Assembly (NCBI GenBank): GCA_028577615.1
Contig: JAJSDU010000030.1
Coordinates: forward strand, 1-32,151
Source: Nitrosomonas sp.
Lineage (GTDB): Bacteria > Pseudomonadota > Gammaproteobacteria > Burkholderiales > Nitrosomonadaceae
Direction of reading: 5' to 3'
DNA length: 32,151 nucleotides
Numbering within the stretch: position 1 is the first letter of the stretch; each line of letters starts with the position of its first letter. Shown piece by piece: positions 8,353 through 17,633 of this stretch. The notes beneath the pieces are model-generated. The model saw only the letters and a list, made by a program, of their open reading frames with translations, was not told where the DNA came from and searched no databases. Made by a program: the position numbers and the translations under genes.

Positions 8353-10647
8353 TTAATAAATACTGGTATAACCAGGGATGCTTTGCTGTAAAACTTGCAG
8401 CGGATTAGAGCCGATGTTCATCAAACCGTTCAATTCGAGCTGGACAAAAACAGCCGTGGTCGTGCTTTGTGTCGCAGTAGTCAGTTTCTGCACAACAGCA
8501 CGGAGTTTGTAACAGCAGGAGATATATTCAAATCCTGCCAGTCCCGCCAGCAAACGATCGTCCTGTAATGAATAATTGATGCGCGCTACTGTGTGCAGGT
8601 TGCCCAGAACAGGCCATTGAATCGAAGTATCAACCTGTTTGATGGCTGTATCCAGCTGGTTAATCAAAATATCGCCACGTTCCCGTATGTCGCGGGTATA
8701 CCGGTAACCCAGGTTGATCACTTTGCCGGGTTCAGGCTGATAGCTGATGCCAGCGCGGATTTTTTCAGTGATAAGCGCCTGCTCGTCCACCTGCAGATTG
8801 ACGTCCGTGCTGATGGTACGCGTCAGGCGGCCAGCCAGCGCCGCGATAAAATCAACATTACTGCTGGTGATCTGGGAATTCAGAATAACCCGCCGGTCGT
8901 CAAAGCGAAACTGCTGGCCAACGGCCATGCGTAATCGTTCGATCCCGGTTGAAGGTTCAATTAAACGCGATGTCAGCGCCAGCGTAACCCGGTTGGCGTC
9001 GTTGATACGGTCGCTGCCGGTAAAACGGTTTTCCGTTAATATCTGTGCGAAACTGAAATCCGATTCAGCGGAATCAAAGTTAGGTAAAAAACTTTGATTG
9101 ACATAAGGTATGTACACATAAAAAGCCCTTGGTTCAAGCGTCTGTATATAGCCGGTGTTGCCAATATTGACATGCCGGTCGAAAATGACGCCGCTGTCGA
9201 GACTGACAATCGGCACCACGCGATCGGGGTTGTTGCCTTTAGTGCCGACATCCATCGATAAATCATAATTCGTATAATGCAATCCGAATTTCGGCGTCAC
9301 AAAACCGTAGGAATTGCGCAAGGGTACGCTGACCGTTGGGAAAAAAGTAAAGCGTTTGCCCTCGATGAATGTCTGGTGTGCGAAGTTGGTCCAGCTTGCA
9401 TCCAGACTGAAATCCATGCCTGCGACGTTACGCTTGATGGCGTTCATGGTCAGATGCGGCAGGCGCTTGTAGGGCGAAAGGGTCAGTAAATCGGCATTAA
9501 TCACGGCACGTGGATCCTGCAGTGTCTGAAACTGTTGCGCCACAGCGGAAAAACTCAATACACCATCATGACCCAGGTCGCCAAGATAATGCAGACCTGC
9601 CTGTTGCAGTAAATTGGTCATACTGATTTGCGACATATTGTTGGACAAGTCGCGTAAGAAGCGATTGTCGGACACGCGGTTGTAATCGAACTGGCCGCGC
9701 CAGCCATGTCCGAAATACTGCGCATGCTGAAATGCGACGCCATAACGTGTCTGATGTGTATCGAGGTCATCGGGCAGTATATCGGATTGCAGTCGGCCCT
9801 GAACATTATGGCCAATGTAGCGTACCTCGTTGCTCAGCAGGAATCCGCGCTTCGACATTGCGCGCGGCGCGATGGTCGCATCCATGTTCGGCGCGATATT
9901 GATATAAAACGGAAAAGCCAGATCGGCGCCGCTGCGTGCGGTATGCCCGACAACCGGAGCCAGAAAACCTGTTTTACGCTGACCGGTGTAGGAAAAATCC
10001 AGCCAGGGCGTGTATAAGATGGGGATACGCTTGAAATGAATGCTGACATTGCGCGCGACCCCCGTTTCCGTGGCGCTGTCTATTTTCAGCTCTTTGGCTT
10101 GAATAAACCAGTCTTCCTGATCAATTGGACAGGTGGTGTAACTGCCGCCTTCCAGACGATACTGGTTTTTGCCTTCGAAAAACAGCGTCTCGCCATTGCC
10201 GCGGCCGTCGCCTTTTTTCATCGTGTAACGCGGCTCGGATAAGAAGCCGGTTTCCGTGTCCAAATTCAATTTGAGGTAATCACCCTCGATAATATCTTTT
10301 CTTCTGTCCAGCCGGAGATTGCCTGTAATCTCGGTTTCGTTCGTCGTCTTGAAATATTTCATGCGATCGGCTGTCAGCGTGTTTTCGCCGTAACACAGTT
10401 TTGCATTGCCGATCGCTTCCATTTCCTGTTCATAAATGCCTTCGACGCGATCGGCTTCAATAGTGATGGATTTGTCGTCCGGGTTTTCCGGTGATGCTTC
10501 CTCGTCCGGAGAAGCTTCGTTAAGGATTATTGCGGGTTTTGCGCGAGGTTTGATGACGTCGTTTTCTGCCATGAGCGGCGGAGAAATACAGCAAATCATC
10601 AGAGCAAGCAGGCAACAGGCGGCGCCCGTTTTCTTTTGCCCGTTCAT
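8353..10647 (-). CDS. lptD: LPS-assembly outer-membrane protein LptD
   Basis: The large beta-barrel that, with LptE, inserts lipopolysaccharide into the outer leaflet. The frame extends to a TTG at 10680, but I place the start at the ATG at 10647 (764 residues), because it puts a clean signal peptide (basic start, hydrophobic core, cleavage after PPLMA) at the N-terminus. No strong ribosome binding site decides between them. An OstA/LptA-like jellyroll domain follows (about 60-190), then the barrel. Cysteines expected for the inter-domain disulfides are visible: one in LCYGEN, one in TTCPID, and a CC pair at about 711-712 near the C-terminus. It is the first gene of the lptD-surA-pdxA-rsmA unit. 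No murU/amgK pair lies upstream, unlike in some betaproteobacteria. Confidence 0.95.
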   Translation of the reverse strand: MNGQKKTGAACCLLALMICCISPPLMAENDVIKPRAKPAIILNEASPDEEASPENPDDKSITIEADRVEGIYEQEMEAIGNAKLCYGENTLTADRMKYFKTTNETEITGNLRLDRRKDIIEGDYLKLNLDTETGFLSEPRYTMKKGDGRGNGETLFFEGKNQYRLEGGSYTTCPIDQEDWFIQAKELKIDSATETGVARNVSIHFKRIPILYTPWLDFSYTGQRKTGFLAPVVGHTARSGADLAFPFYINIAPNMDATIAPRAMSKRGFLLSNEVRYIGHNVQGRLQSDILPDDLDTHQTRYGVAFQHAQYFGHGWRGQFDYNRVSDNRFLRDLSNNMSQISMTNLLQQAGLHYLGDLGHDGVLSFSAVAQQFQTLQDPRAVINADLLTLSPYKRLPHLTMNAIKRNVAGMDFSLDASWTNFAHQTFIEGKRFTFFPTVSVPLRNSYGFVTPKFGLHYTNYDLSMDVGTKGNNPDRVVPIVSLDSGVIFDRHVNIGNTGYIQTLEPRAFYVYIPYVNQSFLPNFDSAESDFSFAQILTENRFTGSDRINDANRVTLALTSRLIEPSTGIERLRMAVGQQFRFDDRRVILNSQITSSNVDFIAALAGRLTRTISTDVNLQVDEQALITEKIRAGISYQPEPGKVINLGYRYTRDIRERGDILINQLDTAIKQVDTSIQWPVLGNLHTVARINYSLQDDRLLAGLAGFEYISCCYKLRAVVQKLTTATQSTTTAVFVQLELNGLMNIGSNPLQVLQQSIPGYTSIY

Positions 10648-11098
10648 ATCTGGCTTATGAGCGTATGACGTAGTTTCCAATTCCGCAGGCCGCCAGTCAG
10701 TCTACAAACGATAGGAATACCAGGAATACATCTTGTTTCTGAATACAATTACAGGCCTGTTATAAAAATATAAAATTCGAAGATTGCAGTCATAGCGCAT
10801 CGCGGAAATGAAACTGAATGGTATGTTGAATTATATACAAAATGAAGCGAGTCAGCCTAACATAAGGCTACGATTCTAACAATCGATTCACTGGGGGGCG
10901 GTTCAGCTAATTTTCAGACGAAGGCAGACTGGCCGCAGCTCAACAGGTTGCTAGAACATGCCCGGTCTCATTGTTATATGGGCATGTTTTCTTTTATTCT
11001 TCAGACTGAACCGATCAGGAATTTTTTTACACATCATTTCCGGAAGATTGATTAGAATAACATGTACCCACCCGAAAGGGACGCATATTGTTTTCATT
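10648..11098. other. intergenic region between divergent lptD and corA
   Basis: About 450 bases without a convincing gene. It must carry promoters for both divergent neighbours. Visible structure: a 10-base palindrome ACAGGCCTGT (10751-10760) within AT-rich flanks; a small hairpin AGCCT/AGGCT (10854-10869); and a 9-bp hairpin followed by a T-rich tail (10955-10990), which points towards corA and looks like a terminator with no gene before it. A reading frame in phase with corA runs from 10958 but is not family-like at its N-terminus. Confidence 0.6.
10955..10994 (+). terminator. terminator-like hairpin in the lptD-corA gap
   Basis: AACATGCCC (10955-10963) pairs perfectly with GGGCATGTT (10980-10988) around a 16-base loop. 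It is followed at once by TTCTTTT, as in an intrinsic terminator of the + strand. The loop is long for a strong terminator. No coding gene precedes it on this strand in the gap, so it may end a small transcript or act as a leader element for corA. Confidence 0.4.
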
Positions 11099-12211
11099 AT
11101 GAAATTCGAATACCCGGAATGGCACCGCCTGTCCAGGAAGACTGAAAAATCCACGTTAAGCAGCGCCGCCGACAAATCAGGCCTGCCACCCGGTACTTTG
11201 GTGCACATTGGCGAAAAGCATCTAACTGCAAGCCGGATTTCTGTTATTCAATATAATCAACAAGTCATCACTGAATGTGAGATTGAGTCCATCGCTGAGC
11301 TAGAGCAGCTGCGGCGTGACGATCTGATGACGTGGGTGAATATTGATGGTCTGAGTGATACGCGCATTATCGGAGATATTGGGGAGCTGTTAAATATTCA
11401 TCCGCTGATTCTGGAGGATATTCTCAGTACGCATCAGCGTCCCAAACTGGAAGAATACGAAGACTACATCTATCTGGTGGTAAAAAGTATCAGTGCCGGT
11501 TATAACAGTCATCTGGCATTGCAGTATGAACAAATCAGCATCCTCCTGCTGGCCAACCATGTCGTTACATTCAGGGAAAAAGTCGGGGAAATTTTTACAC
11601 CCGTGCGTTACCGGCTGCGTAACCGCATGGACCGTTTGCGCCAGAATGGCAGCGATTATCTGACCTATGTATTGCTCGATTCCATTGTCGACGAATATTT
11701 CGTCATAGAAGATCATCTGGATGAAATCATAGACACGCTGGAAGAGAGTCTGTTGACTGATCCTGGTCAAAAAACACTGCAAACGATCCAGCATCTGCGG
11801 CGCGAACTGATTACAATGAAACGCAGCATTTCACCGCTGCGTGAATTGCTGTCGACAATACAGCATGCCAACACCGGATTGTTTCAGGAAAAGACACTGC
11901 GTTATTACGGTGATATTTACGATCACGTGCTGCGTGTTACCGACTCACTGGATTCCTATCGCGAGCGTATCGCGGTGATTCAGGATATCTATCTTTCCAG
12001 CATCAGCAACAAAATGAATGAAACCGTCAAAGTGCTGACCATTTTCGCGGCTATCTTCATACCTCTGACATTTATAGCCGGTGTTTATGGCATGAACTTC
12101 GAACATATGCCGGAATTGAAATGGCGATGGGCCTATCCCGCGTTATGGGGTATTTTTATCGGTATCAGCGTTGGCCTGGTTGTCTTCTTCAAACGGAAAA
12201 AATGGCTGTGA
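11099..12211 (+). CDS. corA: CorA-type magnesium/cobalt transport protein
   Basis: A 370-residue CorA-family channel for Mg2+ (and Co2+/Ni2+) uptake across the inner membrane. The signature GMN lies at residues 331-333 at the end of the first of two C-terminal helices, after the long stalk helix. The loop after it carries FEHMPELKW, the family's acidic loop. The chain ends in the basic tail FFKRKKWL, as expected for the cytoplasmic ring. The N-terminal two thirds form the alpha/beta cytosolic domain. The frame is open back to an ATG at 10958, but those 47 residues have no family counterpart, so I start at the ATG at 11099. It is transcribed away from lptD, and its stop faces the gorA stop 67 bases away. 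Confidence 0.93.
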   Translation: MKFEYPEWHRLSRKTEKSTLSSAADKSGLPPGTLVHIGEKHLTASRISVIQYNQQVITECEIESIAELEQLRRDDLMTWVNIDGLSDTRIIGDIGELLNIHPLILEDILSTHQRPKLEEYEDYIYLVVKSISAGYNSHLALQYEQISILLLANHVVTFREKVGEIFTPVRYRLRNRMDRLRQNGSDYLTYVLLDSIVDEYFVIEDHLDEIIDTLEESLLTDPGQKTLQTIQHLRRELITMKRSISPLRELLSTIQHANTGLFQEKTLRYYGDIYDHVLRVTDSLDSYRERIAVIQDIYLSSISNKMNETVKVLTIFAAIFIPLTFIAGVYGMNFEHMPELKWRWAYPALWGIFIGISVGLVVFFKRKKWL

Positions 12212-12278
12212 TGATGAAAGCGTGTGTCGCATTATAAAATGCAGCGCATTCATTTATTTTCGCCATCCCTGAAAAAAA

Positions 12279-13634
12279 TCAGCGCATCGTTACGAATTCT
12301 TCCGCGCTGGTCGGGTGAATTGCGGTTACTGCGTCAAAGTCGGCTTTGGTCGCACCCATTTTGATGGCAACCGCAAAACCCTGGAGAATTTCGTCCATAC
12401 CGTGACCAATACCATGGATACCCACAATTTTTTCTTCCGCGCCCGCGCAGACCAGTTTCATCTTATAGGGTTGAGGACGGCCGGTAATCGCTGTGTACAT
12501 GGCGGTAAAGCCTGTGGTATAGACTTTTATATTGCCCTGACCGTAATGCACAACTGCTTCTGGTTCTGTCATGCCCATCGTACCGATAGGCGGGTGACTG
12601 AAAACGACTGTTGGGATCAGACTGAAATCCATTTTTGCATCCGCACGGCTATTGAACAGACGCTCGGATAGCAGCCGCCCCGCCTTGATGGCGACAGGGG
12701 TAAGCGCCTTGCCGCCTGCCATGCAGTCACCTACGCAATAAATACCTTTCGCGCTGGTATTCTGCTGTGCGTCGACTTTGACATAGCCTTTTTCGTCCAG
12801 CGCGACATCGGTATTTTCCAGACCGATATTTTCAGTTGCCGGTGCACGTCCGATTGCCCATATCAGTGTGTCGACAGTGTATTTTTCGCCGTTATCCAGG
12901 TGCAGCGTCAGACTGTTGTCGCCGTTTTTCGTTACTGCCGCCAGTGTGCTGTGAGGATGCAATATCGGGCCGTTTTCAGCCATACTTTCCATCAGTGTTT
13001 CATATAGAATCGGATCAAAATGACGCAGTGGCGAATGTTTGCGGACAAACAGGCGGGTTTCGCAACCCAGCGCGTTCAGCACACCTGCCAGCTCTACTGC
13101 AATATAACCGGCGCCTGCCACGGCCATTTTTTTCGGTTGATTGCGTAACGCAAAAAAGCCATCAGAGTCAATGCCATATGACGCTCCCGGGATGTCCGGA
13201 ATAACGGGCATGCCGCCAGTCGCAATCAGGATATGATCGGCGCTGTACAGTTTGCCATTCACTTTGATGGTGTTGTTATTGACAAAATGGCCAGAACCAT
13301 TCAGCAAAGTCACACCGTTATCCGCCAGACTGCTTTGATAAGCACCGTGAATACGTTTTATATAGGCTTCGCGATTATTGACCAAATGATTCCAGTCAAA
13401 CTTTTTCATGACCGTATCGAAGCCATAATCCCTGGCGAACAGGTGAATTGTTTCTGATACCTGCGCGCCGTACCACATCACTTTTTTGGGTACGCAACCC
13501 ACATTCACACAGGTTCCACCGAGATGCCGGGCTTCGATCAAAAGCACCCTCGCACCATGCATCGCGGCTCTGTTTGCAGAAGCTATACCGCCGCTGCCTG
13601 CGCCAAGGCAGATATAGTCGAAATGTTGAGGCAT
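12279..13634 (-). CDS. gorA: glutathione-disulfide reductase
   Basis: A 451-residue flavoprotein disulfide reductase of the glutathione reductase branch, which uses NADPH to return GSSG to GSH in the cytoplasm. The FAD-binding GAGSGG is at residues 11-16. The redox-active pair sits in [13 protein letters not shown] (C42 and C47), the NAD(P)-binding segment [11 protein letters not shown] is near 172-182, and the catalytic His440 is in HPTSAEE at the C-terminus. The length matches the family (about 450). The ATG at 13634 is preceded by an AAGGAT ribosome binding site at good spacing. It is monocistronic in appearance, convergent with corA. Confidence 0.93.
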   Translation of the reverse strand: MPQHFDYICLGAGSGGIASANRAAMHGARVLLIEARHLGGTCVNVGCVPKKVMWYGAQVSETIHLFARDYGFDTVMKKFDWNHLVNNREAYIKRIHGAYQSSLADNGVTLLNGSGHFVNNNTIKVNGKLYSADHILIATGGMPVIPDIPGASYGIDSDGFFALRNQPKKMAVAGAGYIAVELAGVLNALGCETRLFVRKHSPLRHFDPILYETLMESMAENGPILHPHSTLAAVTKNGDNSLTLHLDNGEKYTVDTLIWAIGRAPATENIGLENTDVALDEKGYVKVDAQQNTSAKGIYCVGDCMAGGKALTPVAIKAGRLLSERLFNSRADAKMDFSLIPTVVFSHPPIGTMGMTEPEAVVHYGQGNIKVYTTGFTAMYTAITGRPQPYKMKLVCAGAEEKIVGIHGIGHGMDEILQGFAVAIKMGATKADFDAVTAIHPTSAEEFVTMR

Positions 13635-13681
13635 GTTAATTATCCTTAAATGACAACGCGCATTGAATCATTCTGTTCTAT

Positions 13682-13718
13682 TCCATCATTGCGCAGCCGG
13701 GGCGCTTGCAATGATGGA
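13682..13718. repeat. 11-bp perfect inverted repeat upstream of gorA
   Basis: TCCATCATTGC (13682-13692) is matched by GCAATGATGGA (13708-13718) around a 15-base GC-rich loop. It lies between the stop of the slipin gene and the start of gorA, both on the - strand. It has no T-tract on either side, so it is not a standard intrinsic terminator. It could be an mRNA 3'-end stabiliser, a weak terminator or a protein-binding site in the gorA promoter region. Confidence 0.6.
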
Positions 13719-13782
13719 GATCAAAATGGATGGCGTGGAAAAAATATCGCGCCAGGCGGGAATTCAGGCAATAAATTTACAG

Positions 13783-13798
13783 TACCGCTACAGCGGTA
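13783..13798 (-). repeat. short hairpin at the 3' end of the slipin gene
   Basis: TACCGC and GCGGTA form a 6-bp stem with a four-base loop directly after the slipin stop codon (13799-13801). The downstream sequence on the - strand is AT-rich but has no clear T-run, so this is a weak terminator candidate only. Confidence 0.35.
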
Positions 13799-14590
13799 TC
13801 ATGCAGGACTGTCTTTTTCGGATTTGCTGCTTAGTTCGGCATGTGTCTCAATTATTTTCTGCAGCGGCGTGATCAGTTCCATCGGCAACGGGAAGACAAT
13901 GGTGGAACTCTTCTCGCCGGCGATTTCGGTGAGTGTCTGCAGATAGCGTAACTGCAACGCCCGCGGTTCCTTGGACAGTATCTGCGAGGCTTCGAGCAGG
14001 TGTTGCGACGCTTGCAGTTCGCCTTCGGCATGAATGATTTTTGCGCGGCGTTCGCGTTCAGCCTCGGCCTGCTTGGCAATTGCACGAATCATTGATTCGT
14101 TGATATCGACATGCTTGATTTCGACGTTGGTGACCTTGATGCCCCAGGCCTCGGTTTGTTCGTCGAGAATTTTCTGGATGTCGTTGTTGAGCTTGTCGCG
14201 GCTGGCGAGCATTTCGTCGAGTTCATGCTGACCGAGTACGGAACGCAGGGTGGTCTGGGCGAGCTGGCTGGTTGCGGCGTCGTAATCTTCGACCTGAATG
14301 ATGGCGCGTTCAGGGTTGATGACGCGGAAATAGATCACCGCGTTAACTTTCGCGGACACGTTGTCGCGCGAGATGACATCCTGGCTGGGTACATCCATAA
14401 CGATGGTTCTGAGGTCGACGCGCACCATGGTCTGAATGATGGGTACGAGAATGATGAGTCCGGGGCCTTTGACCTTCCAGAACCGGCCAAGCTGGAACAC
14501 CACGCCGCGTTCATATTCGCGCAGTACTTTGAATGCGCTGGCAAGAAAGAGTATGGTGATGCTCAGAACGATAAACAGTATTTCGATCAT
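13799..14590 (-). CDS. slipin / stomatin-like SPFH-domain membrane protein
   Basis: A 263-residue SPFH (band 7) protein. A single N-terminal membrane helix (residues 2-21) is followed by the SPFH domain starting at the typical [14 protein letters not shown] (about 24-37), with KGPGL and VDLRT motifs. A charged coiled-coil region (about 130-215, rich in Ala, Glu and Arg: [14 protein letters not shown]) comes next, and then the C-terminal oligomerisation segment. Such proteins form multimeric inner-membrane scaffolds. The ATG is preceded by a strong GGAGAA ribosome binding site. It is one base downstream of the nfeD-type gene; this slipin/NfeD pairing is widespread, and the partner's protease cleaves stomatin in archaeal homologues. 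Confidence 0.92.
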   Translation of the reverse strand: MIEILFIVLSITILFLASAFKVLREYERGVVFQLGRFWKVKGPGLIILVPIIQTMVRVDLRTIVMDVPSQDVISRDNVSAKVNAVIYFRVINPERAIIQVEDYDAATSQLAQTTLRSVLGQHELDEMLASRDKLNNDIQKILDEQTEAWGIKVTNVEIKHVDINESMIRAIAKQAEAERERRAKIIHAEGELQASQHLLEASQILSKEPRALQLRYLQTLTEIAGEKSSTIVFPLPMELITPLQKIIETHAELSSKSEKDSPA

Positions 14591-14591
14591 C

Positions 14592-15992
14592 TTAATTTCT
14601 CCTGGGTTGATGGGGGGAGCCGGTATCGGGCTCGACGGTTAGAATCAATCCATCCATGGCGACGACGCGGATTCTTTCGCCGCGCTTGAGCGGCACGCTG
14701 CTGTGAACTTGCCATTGCTCGCCATGAATTCTCGCCCAGCCTTCCTGTTCAAAATCATCGATGACTGTGCCGGTGCTGTGCACGATCTGTTCCATGCCGC
14801 TGACAACCGGGCGCTGCCGGGCTTTGATCGCCATACCCAGTATCAGCAGAAAGAACGCGGCTGATAACAACGCGAATGTCACAATCAATGGTATGGAAAC
14901 ACCATAGCCAGGCACGCCGGTATCAAGCAGCATGACGGAACCGATGACAAACGCAATCATGCCGCCGATGCCCAACGCGCCAAAACTGGGCACGAAAACT
15001 TCAGCGAGCATGAATGCGATACCGACCAGCAGCAATGCGAGTCCGGCATAATTGATTGGCAGCACTTGGAATGCAAACAGCGCCAGCACCAGACAAACGG
15101 CACCGACCACGCCGGGGAAGATCGCGCCCGGATTGGAGAATTCATAAATCAGCGCGTATATGCCGATCAGCATCAGGATGTAGGCAATATTCGGGTCGGT
15201 GATGATGGCCAGCAGGCGGGTGCGCCAATCGGGTTCAAAGTGTTCAATGGTAATCTGCGCGGTGGATAGTGTGATGTCGTTGCCCAGTACGTTGACTGTG
15301 CGGCCGTCGATTTGGGATAGCAGATCCGGAATGCTGGTTGCGATCAGATCAATCACACCCTGCTTCAGCGCTTCTTCCGCCGTCAGGCTGGCTGCCTGGC
15401 GGACCGCCTGTTCAGCCCAGTCGGCATTACGGCCGCGCATCTGCGCGAGTCCGCGAATGTATGCGACAGCGTCGTTGACGAGCTTGCCTGTCATCGGATC
15501 CTGTGTTGTGGTGTTTGTATCTTCCTGTCCTTCTTTGCCGGTATCGGAAGCATTTTTGTCTGAACTGCCGGGCATGCCGCCGATCTGCACCGGTGTTGCC
15601 GCGCCCAGATTGGTGGCGGGTGACATGGCGGCAATGTGACTGGCATACAGAATGTAGGTACCTGCGCTGGCCGCGCGTGCGCCGCTGGGTGAAACAAAAC
15701 CGGCTACGGGTATCGGTGAGGCAATAATGCTGCGGATGATTTCACGCATCGAGGCATCCAGTCCGCCGGGGGTATCTATTTGCAGGATGATGATCTGACT
15801 GTTCAGTTCGATCGCTTTATTGAAGCCGCGTTGCAGGTAATCCTGTGTGGCCGGGCCAATGGCGCCGTCGATATTCAGCCATAGTGCACTGCCAGGCTTT
15901 TGTGCGGACAGCATCAGAGGCCAGCAGAACAGGAGCAGAAAAATAATGATGCCGCCGTTTGCGATGGTGAAATTTGTCTTCGAGCTGCGCAT
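14592..15992 (-). CDS. NfeD-family membrane-bound ClpP-class serine protease
   Basis: A 466-residue long-form NfeD protein. It has an N-terminal signal/anchor helix (about 12-31) and a ClpP-like protease domain (about 35-235). Several membrane helices follow (about 265-285, 290-330, 335-385), and the chain ends in an NfeD OB-fold domain (about 395-460). A Ser-Lys dyad is visible, by comparison with the archaeal 1510-N protease: S109 in AASAGTY and K170 in [12 protein letters not shown]. Between them is a low-complexity Gly/Ser/Asp/Thr-rich loop (about 138-167). It is followed at once by the slipin gene and probably co-transcribed. The likely role is membrane-protein quality control with the slipin scaffold. 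Confidence 0.92.
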   Translation of the reverse strand: MRSSKTNFTIANGGIIIFLLLFCWPLMLSAQKPGSALWLNIDGAIGPATQDYLQRGFNKAIELNSQIIILQIDTPGGLDASMREIIRSIIASPIPVAGFVSPSGARAASAGTYILYASHIAAMSPATNLGAATPVQIGGMPGSSDKNASDTGKEGQEDTNTTTQDPMTGKLVNDAVAYIRGLAQMRGRNADWAEQAVRQAASLTAEEALKQGVIDLIATSIPDLLSQIDGRTVNVLGNDITLSTAQITIEHFEPDWRTRLLAIITDPNIAYILMLIGIYALIYEFSNPGAIFPGVVGAVCLVLALFAFQVLPINYAGLALLLVGIAFMLAEVFVPSFGALGIGGMIAFVIGSVMLLDTGVPGYGVSIPLIVTFALLSAAFFLLILGMAIKARQRPVVSGMEQIVHSTGTVIDDFEQEGWARIHGEQWQVHSSVPLKRGERIRVVAMDGLILTVEPDTGSPHQPRRN

Positions 15993-16029
15993 TTGTTTTA
16001 CCTTTAAAAATACTTTGTCCGGTGTGGGC

Positions 16030-16635
16030 TTATAACATCATCCACTGTCTCAGCAGTTGCTCACGATTCAGTGCCAGCCATTGTAAAGCAATGATGGCGC
16101 TGGCCGAATTGATCCGCCCTGTCGTTAGGTAACTCAGCGCCGTTTCGCGGGAAACGACATGCACCTTGATATCTTCTCCTTCGTCTATTGCGCCATGGAT
16201 ACCGCCGGCATGTGTGGCATCAACCCGGCCGCAGAACAGCGCAATACGTTCTGTCATGCCACCGGGACTGACCAGGTAATCATATAATGGAACCAGATCG
16301 GTGATGATGCAGTTGGCTTCTTCCATGCTTTCCCGTTTGACAACGTCTTCCGGTGCTTCATTTGCTTCAATGATGCCCGCGATAATTTCTGTCAACCAGG
16401 GACCGCCGGGGGCGCTAAGCGCGCCAATACGGAATTGTTCGATCAGGATCACTTCATCCCGGACGGGGTCGTACGGCAATACGGCCGCCGCATGGCCGCG
16501 CTCGAACAGTTCGCGCGTGATGGCGGGTCCCCATTCGCCGTTAAACAAGCGGTGGCGCAGCCGGTAGCGGTCTATGCGGAAAAAGCCCTGATAACATGTT
16601 GTTTTATCCAGAATATCTATATTCTTGCCGATCAT
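16030..16635 (-). CDS. nudF: ADP-ribose pyrophosphatase (Nudix hydrolase, NudF-like)
   Basis: A 201-residue Nudix hydrolase resembling NudF, which splits ADP-ribose to AMP and ribose 5-phosphate. The Nudix box lies at residues 87-109: G87, E93, then R101-E102 and E105-E106 supply the metal ligands. The box departs from consensus near its end (RESMEEAN; the usual Gly is Asn108, and Ser103 replaces a small aliphatic). An upstream EQFRIGA.S.P...TEIIAG segment and a later SPGGMTER loop (123-130) match the ADP-ribose branch. It begins downstream of a TATAAT-like sequence and ends 38 bases before the nfeD-type start. Confidence 0.9.
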   Translation of the reverse strand: MIGKNIDILDKTTCYQGFFRIDRYRLRHRLFNGEWGPAITRELFERGHAAAVLPYDPVRDEVILIEQFRIGALSAPGGPWLTEIIAGIIEANEAPEDVVKRESMEEANCIITDLVPLYDYLVSPGGMTERIALFCGRVDATHAGGIHGAIDEGEDIKVHVVSRETALSYLTTGRINSASAIIALQWLALNREQLLRQWMML

Positions 16636-16690
16636 CGTTTACCGTTCCGGGAGTGGCGTTGTTCACTGTTCTGGCATCAATCCGACAGTG

Positions 16691-16696
16691 ATTATA
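16691..16696 (-). promoter_or_regulatory. candidate -10 element for the Nudix gene
   Basis: On the - strand, TATAAT lies 55 bases upstream of the ATG at 16635, a suitable distance for a short leader. The -35 region at the expected spacing does not match consensus well, so the call rests on the perfect -10 hexamer alone. Confidence 0.3.
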
Positions 16697-16841
16697 AAAC
16701 AATCAGGTTGAAGTCATTGGAGCGAAAGATGCGTCTCATGCAGAACCGGTAGTACGAATGGTGGACCGGAAAAGAGGTATTGTTTCGGATTACCGGCGGA
16801 AAAAAACGTGTGGTTCGACAGGATGCGCGCTGTTGATGTTA

Positions 16842-16888
16842 TCCCGATTCTTCATGATGGACATAATCCTGGCCATGAAGAATCGGGA
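16842..16888. repeat. 15-bp perfect inverted repeat downstream of the CBS-domain gene
   Basis: TCCCGATTCTTCATG (16842-16856) pairs without mismatch with CATGAAGAATCGGGA (16874-16888) around a 17-base loop. It lies 43 bases after the stop of the CBS-domain gene and before the Nudix gene, both on the - strand. Neither flank carries a T-tract. It could be an unusual terminator, an mRNA 3' stabiliser or a recognition site. The whole gap (16636-16931) has no other supportable gene. Confidence 0.65.
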
Positions 16889-16931
16889 GAGCTGCTGCCT
16901 CGGATTGTTCGAGATAAGGACAGATAGCCAG

Positions 16932-17519
16932 TCAACCGGCAACAACGGTCGCTTCGATTTCGGCAAATGTTTTTGCTACTTCAGTCAACGGAATCGCATG
17001 TCCCAGCTGCTTTTCGATTTGTGTCAGGGAAAAAATGCCGCATATCAGTGGCAGGCCGTCGGCATCTTCGTCCATGATCAGCGTGTGCTGGCGCCCGGCG
17101 TCGCATAAGCTGGCGATGATGTGACCGACTTTTGCGCGACGGACTTCGTCAATCGCTATCGCTTCAAGATTGTTGATCGGCGTCATGATGTCTGCCACCA
17201 TGATTTCACTGTGCTTCAGCTGCCGCTCCTGATTAAATCGCATCGGTTTCTCGCCCAGAATGTCTGTTGCGGTGATGACGCCCTGTAAAGTGTGATCCGC
17301 GTTGAGAACAAACAAGGAACGAACGCCCCGCAGTTTCATGTACATATTTGCATGATCAATGCTGGTTTGTGGCGCAATGGTTGCGACATGACTGTGCCGC
17401 AGATCCGTCATGATATCGATTGCGGGAGATTCCAGCGTGACACGTTTTGCGGGAGCGGATTTAAAGACACGGACAGCACCGGATAAGCGTTGCGCGGGTA
17501 GTGCATGATATTCAGTCAT
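16932..17519 (-). CDS. two-CBS-domain protein
   Basis: A 195-residue protein with a 40-residue N-terminal tail followed by a tandem CBS (Bateman) module: first CBS about 46-95 (ending GVITATDILGE) and second about 106-172 (MTPINN...ending CGIFSLTQIEKQLG). Such modules bind adenine nucleotides or other ligands and act as sensors; no catalytic or membrane domain is attached, so its target is unknown. The start is firm: an AGGAGG ribosome binding site precedes the ATG at 17519. The long upstream region carries a plausible sigma70 promoter and an FNR/ANR-like box, suggesting oxygen- or redox-linked expression (inference). Confidence 0.88.
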   Translation of the reverse strand: MTEYHALPAQRLSGAVRVFKSAPAKRVTLESPAIDIMTDLRHSHVATIAPQTSIDHANMYMKLRGVRSLFVLNADHTLQGVITATDILGEKPMRFNQERQLKHSEIMVADIMTPINNLEAIAIDEVRRAKVGHIIASLCDAGRQHTLIMDEDADGLPLICGIFSLTQIEKQLGHAIPLTEVAKTFAEIEATVVAG

Positions 17520-17633
17520 TACAGAATCCTCCTTGATGAATGGATGGATAAGAACATGAATATGGAATCAAAAAAACAAGCAGCATCATCACATTAAGGG
17601 GATAGTAAGGATAATGCACTTGTTTTAATACAC

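Noticed and set aside
10648-10680. TTG start for lptD
   Set aside because: It would put 11 extra residues before an otherwise standard signal peptide; the ATG at 10647 fits better, although neither has a clear ribosome binding site.
10958-11098. 47-codon in-frame upstream extension of corA
   Set aside because: The added residues have no counterpart at the N-terminus of CorA proteins, the start codon lies inside a hairpin arm, and the ATG at 11099 gives a normal-length protein.
16758-17108. 116-codon + strand frame across the inverted repeat and the CBS gene end
   Set aside because: It runs antisense through the CBS-domain gene and contains the hairpin arms; the translation looks like no protein family.
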